Made by a program: the position numbers and the translations under genes | Shown here: positions 57,995-64,000 of the stretch, piece after piece | How the letters are laid out: the number at the start of each line of letters is the position of its first letter | Position numbering within the stretch: the stretch's first letter is position 1 | Origin: Pusillimonas sp. MFBS29 | Lineage (GTDB): Bacteria > Pseudomonadota > Gammaproteobacteria > Burkholderiales > Burkholderiaceae_B | Direction of reading: 5' to 3' | Length of the DNA stretch: 64,000 nt | Assembly (NCBI RefSeq): GCF_020687695.1 | Contig: NZ_JAJEWL010000001.1 | Span: 186,001-250,000 of the forward strand | Notes under the pieces: generated by a model | Seen by the model: the letters and a program-made list of their open reading frames with translations, nothing else | What the model was told of the DNA's origin: nothing | The model's database searches: none

Positions 57995-58963
57995 ATGAAC
58001 CCAAGCTTACCTACTTATGAAGACGTTGTGCAGGCCAGCCAGCGGCTGGAAGGAATCGCCCACCGTACACCCGTAACGACCTCCTCGAGCCTGGACGCCC
58101 GGCTGGGCGCCCTGGTATTTTTCAAATGCGAGAACTTTCAGCGCATCGGCGCTTTCAAGTTTCGAGGCGGTTATAACGCCCTGGCCAGTCTCGACAGCGA
58201 GCAGCGCAAGGCGGGGGTTGTGGCTTTTTCTTCAGGCAACCACGCACAGGCGGTAGCATTGGCCGCCCGCATGCTCGATATCAAGGCCACCATCGTCATG
58301 CCGCACGACGCTCCTGCCGCCAAGAAGGCCGCAACACGAGGCTATGGCGCACAGGTAGTCGAGTACGACCGCTACAAACAAAACAGGGAAGAGATCGCCC
58401 ATGGGCTCGTGCAGGCGCAGGGCCTGACCCTGATTCCACCCTTCAATCACCCGGACGTCATAGCCGGTCAGGGTACGGCAGTCAAAGAACTGCTCGAGGA
58501 AACCGGTGGTCTGGATATGCTGTTCGTGCCTCTGGGCGGTGGCGGGTTGTTGTCAGGATCGTTACTGGCTGCTCATGCCATCAGTCCGGATTGTGCCGTG
58601 TACGGTGTGGAACCCGAGGCGGGTAACGATGGCTGGAAATCGTTTCACAAGGGCGAGATCGTCGGCATCGATACACCTGTGTCCATCGCTGACGGCGCAC
58701 TGACCCAGGCGTTGGGTTCCCTTACTTTTCCCATCATTCGCCAGCATGCACACGACATCGTCACGGTCAGCGACCAGCAGTTGGTGCAGGCCATGCGGTT
58801 TTTTGCCGAGCGCATGAAAATGGTGGTTGAGCCTACCGGTTGCCTGGGGGCCGCTGCGGCTCTGAGCGAAATCGTTCCGGTCAAAGGAAAACGGATAGGT
58901 GTGCTGCTGAGTGGCGGCAACGTTGATCTTGCCGCCTATTCAGCTTACCTGACGGCGGCCTGA
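57995..58963 (+). CDS. Threonine/serine dehydratase-like PLP enzyme (fold type II)
   Basis: A 322-residue fold-type II PLP enzyme. The PLP lysine is in IGAFKFRGGYNAL, the phosphate-binding loop is GGGGLLSG and substrate-loop Ser/Asn are in FSSGNHAQAVA. No C-terminal regulatory ACT-like domain is present, as in biodegradative or serine racemase-like enzymes; serine racemase, threonine dehydratase and threo-3-hydroxyaspartate dehydratase cannot be told apart by eye. The gene lies between ruvB and ruvA on the opposite strand and is convergent with ruvA (14 bp between stops). Confidence 0.88.
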   Translation: MNPSLPTYEDVVQASQRLEGIAHRTPVTTSSSLDARLGALVFFKCENFQRIGAFKFRGGYNALASLDSEQRKAGVVAFSSGNHAQAVALAARMLDIKATIVMPHDAPAAKKAATRGYGAQVVEYDRYKQNREEIAHGLVQAQGLTLIPPFNHPDVIAGQGTAVKELLEETGGLDMLFVPLGGGGLLSGSLLAAHAISPDCAVYGVEPEAGNDGWKSFHKGEIVGIDTPVSIADGALTQALGSLTFPIIRQHAHDIVTVSDQQLVQAMRFFAERMKMVVEPTGCLGAAAALSEIVPVKGKRIGVLLSGGNVDLAAYSAYLTAA

Positions 58964-58977
58964 GCGCGGAGCGTGGC

Positions 58978-59553
58978 TTATGCCCTGGCCAGTGACTTGA
59001 GGGCCAGGCGTATGCCCTCGGCCACGTCCACGCCTTCGGGCAGTCCTTTCAGTGCAGCCTGGGTTTCACTATTCGAATAGCCCAGCGACAGCAGGGCATT
59101 CAGGATGTCGTCGCGGCCCGACGAGACGGCCCCGCCTGTATGCGACAGGTCTGCCCCCAGCTTGCCACGCAGCTCCAGCAGCAGGCGTTCCGCCGTCTTC
59201 TTGCCTATACCGGGCACGCGTGTGAGCAGACCGGTTTCCTGCTGGGTAATGGCATTGGCAAGGTCGTCTACGCTCATGCCCGACAGTACGGCCAGCGCGG
59301 TGCGCGCACCTATGCCCGTCACCTTGATCAGTGCCCGGAATGCGCTGCGTTCTTTGGGCGACAGAAAGCCATATAAGGTGTGTGCGTCTTCGCGTACGGC
59401 AAGATGGGTGTACAGCGTGACGGTGGCGCCGTTTTCGGGCAGATCATATAGCGTGCTCATTGGCACATCGATTTCGTAGCCGACGCCGCTTACGTCGATG
59501 CAGACGATAGGCGGGGTTTTCTCAATCAGCGTGCCGGTAATGCGACCGATCAT
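58978..59553 (-). CDS. ruvA: Holliday junction branch migration protein RuvA
   Basis: A 191-residue protein that binds Holliday junctions and loads Ruv[16 protein letters not shown] is the OB-fold start, two helix-hairpin-helix motifs are in [15 protein letters not shown] and [16 protein letters not shown], and the C-terminal domain III ([19 protein letters not shown]) contacts RuvB. It lies 28 bp downstream of ruvC on the same strand. Confidence 0.97.
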   Translation of the reverse strand: MIGRITGTLIEKTPPIVCIDVSGVGYEIDVPMSTLYDLPENGATVTLYTHLAVREDAHTLYGFLSPKERSAFRALIKVTGIGARTALAVLSGMSVDDLANAITQQETGLLTRVPGIGKKTAERLLLELRGKLGADLSHTGGAVSSGRDDILNALLSLGYSNSETQAALKGLPEGVDVAEGIRLALKSLARA

Positions 59554-59581
59554 GGTGAATCCTTGTCAACAGATGTAAGGC

Positions 59582-60127
59582 CTAGCCGAGCAGGCGGCCG
59601 CCACGGATGCGGCTGGCCCGACCGGACGCAAGCTGTCCGGTATCCTGCAGGCGTTGCGTAAGAGGGTGAAAATGAGCGTGGCAGATGGCGCAGGCCAGCG
59701 CATCGGCCGAGTCGGCAGCCGGCATGCCGTTCAGGCCCAGCAGATGCTGCACCATCTTCTGCACCTGCTCTTTGGCCGCATGCCCGTTGCCCACGACCGA
59801 TTTCTTGATCTGCAGGGCTGTGTACTCGTGTACGTCCAGCAGGCTGTCGGCAAGCGCGCACATGGCGGCACCCCGGGCCTGGCCCAGCAACAGGGTGGAC
59901 GCCGGATTGGTATTGACGAAGACCTTTTCCAGCGCCGAGACCGTGGGCTTGGTTGACTGCACGATTTCGCGGATATTGTCGAGTATGACCTTGAGCCGTC
60001 CGGCCAGGGCCTGGTCGGACGGCACCACGATGGTACCGCTGGTCACGTAGACCAGACGAGAACCCTGGATATCGATGACGCCAAAGCCGGTGCGACGCAG
60101 GCCCGGATCGATGCCCAATATGCGCAT
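59582..60127 (-). CDS. ruvC: Crossover junction endodeoxyribonuclease RuvC
   Basis: A 181-residue resolvase that cuts Holliday junctions. [18 protein letters not shown] holds the first catalytic Asp (D7); [15 protein letters not shown] holds the Glu; [17 protein letters not shown] contains the last acidic/His residues. It follows purH by 12 bp and precedes ruvA, so it is likely transcribed with purH and fis. Confidence 0.97.
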   Translation of the reverse strand: MRILGIDPGLRRTGFGVIDIQGSRLVYVTSGTIVVPSDQALAGRLKVILDNIREIVQSTKPTVSALEKVFVNTNPASTLLLGQARGAAMCALADSLLDVHEYTALQIKKSVVGNGHAAKEQVQKMVQHLLGLNGMPAADSADALACAICHAHFHPLTQRLQDTGQLASGRASRIRGGRLLG

Positions 60128-60139
60128 GAGGCTTTACGC

Positions 60140-61732
60140 CTAGTGGCGGAAATGCCGGGCGCCGGTGAAGACCATGGCAATGCCGCGTTCATTTGCCGCT
60201 GCGATGACCTCATCGTCGCGTATGCTGCCGCCGGGCTGGATGATGCAGTTGGCACCGGCGTCTGCCACGACGTCCAGACCGTCGCGAAACGGAAAGAATG
60301 CGTCTGAGGCCACTGCCGAACCCGTCAGGCTCAGACCGGCATTTTCAGCCTTGATGGAGGCGATGCGGGCGGAGTCGATACGGCTCATCTGGCCTGCACC
60401 GACACCCAGGGTCATGCCGCCGCCTACAAACACGATGGCGTTGGACTTAACGTATTTGGCAACCTTCCAGGCAAACTGGAGGTCTTGCATTTGAGCGGCT
60501 GTGGGCGCCAGTTCGGTGACCACCTTGAACGCATCTTCGGGTACCTGATAGTCGTCGGGATTTTGCACCAGCCAGCCGCCACCAACGCGCTTGATGTCGA
60601 ACTCGTTGTGTCCGTTGCCCTGTGGTACTTCAAGTACACGAACATTTTTCTTGGCTGCGAAAATTGCCAGTGCTTCCGGCGTATAGGCCGGTGCCAGCAG
60701 GACTTCCACAAACTGGCCGCTGACGGCCTGTGCGGTTGCCTCGTCGACGGGGCGGTTAAAGGCAATGATGCCGCCAAAGGCGGAAGTGGGGTCGGTTTTG
60801 AAGGCTTGCTGGTAGGCATGCAGCGAGCTGTTGCCGATCGCAACGCCGCAAGGATTTGCGTGCTTGACGATGACGCAGGCTGTGGTCTGGAAGCTGCGTA
60901 CGCATTCCCAGGCAGCATCGGCATCGGCGATATTGTTGTACGACAGTTCCTTGCCTTGCAGCTGACGATAGCTGCCCAGCAGGCCATCCTGCAAGGGCTG
61001 GTCTATGTAGAAGGCAGCCGACTGGTGGGGGTTCTCGCCATAGCGCAGGATTTGCTGGCGCTTGACCTGTACGGTCAGGTTTTGGGGCCAGGCATTGCGT
61101 TCGGGCTCTTGTTCCTGTGCGGGTTCGGCGCTTGCCAGGCTGCTCAGGTAAGAGGCGATGGCGCCATCGTAGGCGGCTGTGTGAGCATAGGTTTTGGTGG
61201 CCAGTTCCAGACGCAGGGCATATGAAGGACCGCCCTGGGGGCCGTCCATGTCGGCCAGAATACGGGGGTAGTCAGCCGGATCTATGGCTACGGTGACGCC
61301 GCCTTCCGCAGTGCCATGATTTTTGGCCGCGGCGCGCAACATGGCGGGGCCGCCAATGTCTATGTTCTCAACGGCATCGGCGAATGTACAGCCGGCCCTG
61401 GCGATGGTTTCGCGAAAGGGGTACAGGTTTACAACCAGCAAATCGATGCGTTCGATGCCATGTTCTTCCAGGGTTTTCAGGTGTACTTCGCTGTCGCGGC
61501 GGGCGAGCAGTCCGCCATGTATTTTTGGATGCAGTGTTTTTACACGGCCGTCGAGGATCTCGGGCGAGCCGGTGTGTGCAGCCACTTCGGTGACGGTGAG
61601 CCCGGCATCGGCAAGCTGCCTGGCCGTGCCGCCCGTAGACAGCAGGCGTACGCCGCGCTGTGCAAGCGCCTGCGCAAATTCAACAATACCGGTTTTGTCG
61701 GAAACCGAAAGTAAGGCAGTCTGGATTTTCAT
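60140..61732 (-). CDS. purH: Bifunctional AICAR formyltransferase / IMP cyclohydrolase
   Basis: A 530-residue enzyme for the last two steps of IMP synthesis. The N-terminal IMP cyclohydrolase domain (to about 200) opens [18 protein letters not shown] and has STGGTARQL; the C-terminal formyltransferase domain has [12 protein letters not shown] with the catalytic Lys-His and ends [13 protein letters not shown]. It lies between fis and ruvC on the same strand. purC, purE and purK are in a separate cluster at 14.5-17.2 kb. Confidence 0.97.
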   Translation of the reverse strand: MKIQTALLSVSDKTGIVEFAQALAQRGVRLLSTGGTARQLADAGLTVTEVAAHTGSPEILDGRVKTLHPKIHGGLLARRDSEVHLKTLEEHGIERIDLLVVNLYPFRETIARAGCTFADAVENIDIGGPAMLRAAAKNHGTAEGGVTVAIDPADYPRILADMDGPQGGPSYALRLELATKTYAHTAAYDGAIASYLSSLASAEPAQEQEPERNAWPQNLTVQVKRQQILRYGENPHQSAAFYIDQPLQDGLLGSYRQLQGKELSYNNIADADAAWECVRSFQTTACVIVKHANPCGVAIGNSSLHAYQQAFKTDPTSAFGGIIAFNRPVDEATAQAVSGQFVEVLLAPAYTPEALAIFAAKKNVRVLEVPQGNGHNEFDIKRVGGGWLVQNPDDYQVPEDAFKVVTELAPTAAQMQDLQFAWKVAKYVKSNAIVFVGGGMTLGVGAGQMSRIDSARIASIKAENAGLSLTGSAVASDAFFPFRDGLDVVADAGANCIIQPGGSIRDDEVIAAANERGIAMVFTGARHFRH

Positions 61733-61756
61733 GGAATCGAAATGTGAAGTGTGAAA

Positions 61757-61999
61757 TCAGGGTTGGAGGTCGTGCGCCTGCAATTTTTTCCTTAGCGTGC
61801 TGCGGGTAATGCCCAGCATTTCTGCTGCCTTGGATTGGTTGCCATGGGTTTGCTCGAGTGCAATTTGCAATACGGGCCGCTCGACGCAGTTGACGACCAT
61901 GGCCAGCAGGTCGCGCGGCTGGGCTTCGTCGCCCAGGTCGGTAAAGTAGCGTTCGAGTTGGGCTCGTACGGATTGCTCCAGTGGGTTAGTTGTACTCAT
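61757..61999 (-). CDS. fis: Fis-family nucleoid protein
   Basis: An 80-residue DNA-bending protein. The C-terminal helix-turn-helix is NQSKAAEMLGITRSTLRKKL (about 55-74), and the N-terminal part forms the dimer core. In enteric bacteria Fis stimulates rRNA promoters and site-specific recombination and is co-transcribed with dusB; here too it follows dusB, 28 bp away, and leads to purH 24 bp on. Confidence 0.93.
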   Translation of the reverse strand: MSTTNPLEQSVRAQLERYFTDLGDEAQPRDLLAMVVNCVERPVLQIALEQTHGNQSKAAEMLGITRSTLRKKLQAHDLQP

Positions 62000-62027
62000 G
62001 ATCCTTGGTGATTCTGTTTTTGGGCAT

Positions 62028-63047
62028 TCAGAGGGTTGCGGCCCCGGATGCCCTGGCCATTATTGGCTCGTTGGATGGATGGCGGTCGAACCACTGCGCG
62101 ATGGCACGGGTTTGCTCGCCGGTACTGCTGATTGTGTTGACCTGGGGCAAAAGTTCCTGGGCGTCTGGCAGGTCGGCCAGATACCAGCCTATATGCTTGC
62201 GCGCCGAACGAACCCCGGTGAACTCGCCATAAAACTGATAATGGTCTTCAAGGTGGTCAAGCAGGCAGTCACGTAACTCGCCATAGGTGGGCGGCGGCAA
62301 ATATGTGCCGTGAGCCAGATAATGGCTGATTTCACGAAAAATCCAGGGCCTGCCCTGTGCAGCGCGACCGACCATGACTGCGTCGGCGTTTGTGTACTCT
62401 AGTACGTATTTGGCTTTTTCGGGACTATCGATATCCCCATTGGCAATGACCGGAATCTGTACTATCTGCTTGACCTCACGTATCGTATCGTACTCCGCCT
62501 GGCCTTGATAAAGGTCACAGCGGGTGCGGCCGTGCAGGGTGATGGCGGCAACGCCAATGTCTTCTGCCAGCCGCGCAATCCGTACGGCATTGCGCGATGC
62601 GCTGTCCCAGCCTGTGCGGGTTTTCAGTGTAACCGGAATGTTCCGTGGCTTGCAGGCATCAACCACGCTGCGCAATATGCGTGCGACCAGCTGTTCGTTG
62701 CGCAGCAGCGCAGAGCCCGAAGCCACGTTGCAGACCTTTTTCACCGGGCAACCCATGTTGATGTCTATGATGCGGGCGCCTTTTTCTATGTTGAACACGG
62801 CGGCTTCGGCCATCATGTCAGGATCCGAGCCTGCAATCTGGACGGCAATCGGGTCGATTTCGCCGTCATGATTCAGCCTTCTTGACGTTTTGACGCTGTT
62901 CCACAGGCGTGGATTGCTGGCCGCCATTTCGGACACGGCATAACCTGCCCCCAGCGCTTTGCATAATTTGCGGTAGGGGCGATCGGTTACGCCTGCCATG
63001 GGGGCGACGAAAACAGGGTTGGGAAGGGACCAGGAGCCGATGCGCAT
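62028..63047 (-). CDS. dusB: tRNA-dihydrouridine synthase DusB
   Basis: A 339-residue flavoprotein that reduces uridine in the tRNA D-loop. FVAPMAGVTDRPYRKLC starts the TIM barrel, GCPVKKVCNVASGSALL holds the catalytic Cys, KTRTGWD and LHGRTRCDLYQG bind substrate and FMN, and IPVIANGDI ... VMVGRAAQGRPWIF completes the barrel. I start at ATG 63047 (MRIGSWSL); the longer in-frame reading to 63338 lies over the ubiH gene and is rejected. It is the promoter-proximal partner of fis. Confidence 0.96.
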   Translation of the reverse strand: MRIGSWSLPNPVFVAPMAGVTDRPYRKLCKALGAGYAVSEMAASNPRLWNSVKTSRRLNHDGEIDPIAVQIAGSDPDMMAEAAVFNIEKGARIIDINMGCPVKKVCNVASGSALLRNEQLVARILRSVVDACKPRNIPVTLKTRTGWDSASRNAVRIARLAEDIGVAAITLHGRTRCDLYQGQAEYDTIREVKQIVQIPVIANGDIDSPEKAKYVLEYTNADAVMVGRAAQGRPWIFREISHYLAHGTYLPPPTYGELRDCLLDHLEDHYQFYGEFTGVRSARKHIGWYLADLPDAQELLPQVNTISSTGEQTRAIAQWFDRHPSNEPIMARASGAATL

Positions 63048-63075
63048 CGGAGTGATTTTAACCCCCGGAAAAGTT

Positions 63076-64000
63076 TTAGGTGCGCAGACCTTGCAACAAG
63101 TGGCGGGCCAGGGGTGTGCGCAACGAAGGAACCAGATCCAGCGCGAGCAATGCCAGTCCACCCGCATGTTCGACCAGGGGAATGCCGGTGCTGAACACGC
63201 GGGGCAGAAAATCGGTGATTCCGGCGGTAAGCCAGCGATCAGGGCGCCGCTGGCTGGCAAAACGTGCCAGCAGGGGGCTCGGATCGGTGTCGGGACGGGC
63301 CAGCCACGGCGCCAGGGTCTGGCCCAGCTGGGCAGCATCGCGCAGCCCGAGGTTCAAGCCCTGTCCGGCCACCGGGTGCAGCGTTTGGGCAGCGTTGCCG
63401 ATGGCGACTGTTCTGTCGTTGATCAATGACGGTCCGGCGTGCATGCTTAATGGAAAAATATGGCGCTGGCCCAGGCAGGTGAAGTTGCCCAGGCGTTCAC
63501 CGAACATGGTGCGCAGGGCCACGGCAAAGTCGGCGTCAGGCAAACCCTGCAATTGCTTCGCGTGATCGGGAGCGCAGCACCACACGACGCCATACACGTC
63601 ATCGGCCTGGGGGTGCGGCAGGATGGCCAGAGGACCTTCGCGGGTGAAGCGCTCGAAGGCCCAGTGTTTTCTGGGTTGTGCGGCGCGTACGGTAGCGAGC
63701 AGGGCATGCTGCTTGTAGTGGCGCTCTATGCCCTGGGGCCTGACGCCATCGGACTGTATGGCAAGGGCACTGGAAAACGACGTTTCGTTGTCCTGGAAAG
63801 TCAGATGGCCCGGCGCAGGATGAGGTGCAGCCGTGGATTCGATCAGGGTGGCCCCGGATTGTTGCAGTGCCTGGTGCAAGGCCTGCAGCAAGGCGTCGTA
63901 TGCAACCACGCTGCCCAATCGGGGTACATCGAGCTCGTCGTGCCTGATCAGTGTGCGTCCCAGGCGGCCTCGTTGGGAAACATGTACGGTGTGGATGTCG
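63076..64000 (-). CDS. ubiH: FAD-dependent ubiquinone-synthesis hydroxylase UbiH (N-terminus cut by window edge)
   Basis: About 308 codons, the C-terminal part of a UbiH/UbiF/VisC-type flavin monooxygenase that hydroxylates the ring in ubiquinone synthesis. The readable part begins DIHTVHVSQRGRLGRT, the expected substrate-side block, and includes AIGNAAQTLHPVAGQGLNLGLRD, the FAD motif in the form typical of UbiH (GNAAQ rather than GDAAH). ATG 63918 is internal, not the start. The stop is 28 bp before dusB on the same strand. Confidence 0.9.
   Translation of the reverse strand, partial: DIHTVHVSQRGRLGRTLIRHDELDVPRLGSVVAYDALLQALHQALQQSGATLIESTAAPHPAPGHLTFQDNETSFSSALAIQSDGVRPQGIERHYKQHALLATVRAAQPRKHWAFERFTREGPLAILPHPQADDVYGVVWCCAPDHAKQLQGLPDADFAVALRTMFGERLGNFTCLGQRHIFPLSMHAGPSLINDRTVAIGNAAQTLHPVAGQGLNLGLRDAAQLGQTLAPWLARPDTDPSPLLARFASQRRPDRWLTAGITDFLPRVFSTGIPLVEHAGGLALLALDLVPSLRTPLARHLLQGLRT

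Overview
The window is a dense, GC-rich chromosomal segment of a betaproteobacterium, most likely of the family Alcaligenaceae (Bordetella / Achromobacter / Pusillimonas group). This is inferred from the protein sequences and from gene blocks typical of Burkholderiales: tkt-gap-pgk ... fba-purC-purE-purK, dusB-fis-purH-ruvC-ruvA, minC-minD-minE beside glnS, and a double-length UvrA next to pabB-pabC. There are 58 protein genes. Two are cut by the window edges: ubiD on the left and ubiH on the right, both for ubiquinone synthesis. I see no rRNA, tRNA, CRISPR array, prophage or intact insertion sequence.

Layout. 1-6.6 kb: ubiD, a lytic transglycosylase, an aminotransferase, a degenerate FAD-domain protein, an overlapping patatin/barstar pair and rsmE. 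6.7-18.3 kb: central carbon and purine block (tkt, gap, pgk, an aldehyde dehydrogenase, mog, fba, purC, purE, purK, a Sua5-type tRNA-modification enzyme). 18.4-32.2 kb: accessory metabolism (MaoC-like hydratase, acyl-CoA dehydrogenase, a ThDP enzyme with a divergent LysR regulator, gamma-glutamyltransferase, purU, an LhgO-like oxidase, flavin reductase, pdxH, ChaC-like cyclotransferase, tcdA, VOC protein, pabC, pabB). 32.3-42.6 kb: the 1907-residue UvrA, an unrecognised 42-residue basic protein, a glycosyltransferase, an acidic hypothetical protein, ettA, an isochorismatase-fold hydrolase and a glycine-zipper lipoprotein. 42.7-46.5 kb: minE, minD, minC, glnS. 46.6-56 kb: a divergent CydA/CydB-like pair, a two-component system, a CLC channel, an usher-like barrel protein and recQ. 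56.8-64 kb: ruvB, a threonine dehydratase-like gene, ruvA, ruvC, purH, fis, dusB, ubiH.

Most of the window is ordinary housekeeping DNA. Two places stand out. First, the only long non-coding stretch (55,994-56,766, between the convergent recQ and ruvB genes) is an organised repeat island: four degenerate 19-bp repeats followed by a 241-bp nested palindrome with a perfect 24-bp inverted repeat, then four degenerate 17-bp repeats followed by a 270-bp nested palindrome. Second, the cytochrome bd-like pair at 46.6-49.0 kb keeps the fold landmarks of CydA, but in my ungapped hand alignments it has lost every canonical heme ligand, the proton-path glutamates, a quinol-site glutamate and the GRQPW motif. 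It is therefore probably not a normal bd oxidase. Smaller points of interest are the 42-residue gene at 38.1 kb, the tandem UvrA, an orphan barstar behind a patatin, an usher-type barrel without fimbrial partners, the absence of pyk from the glycolytic cluster, and the gene that splits ruvA from ruvB.

All identifications come from reading translated sequence and motifs by eye. No database search or alignment program was run.
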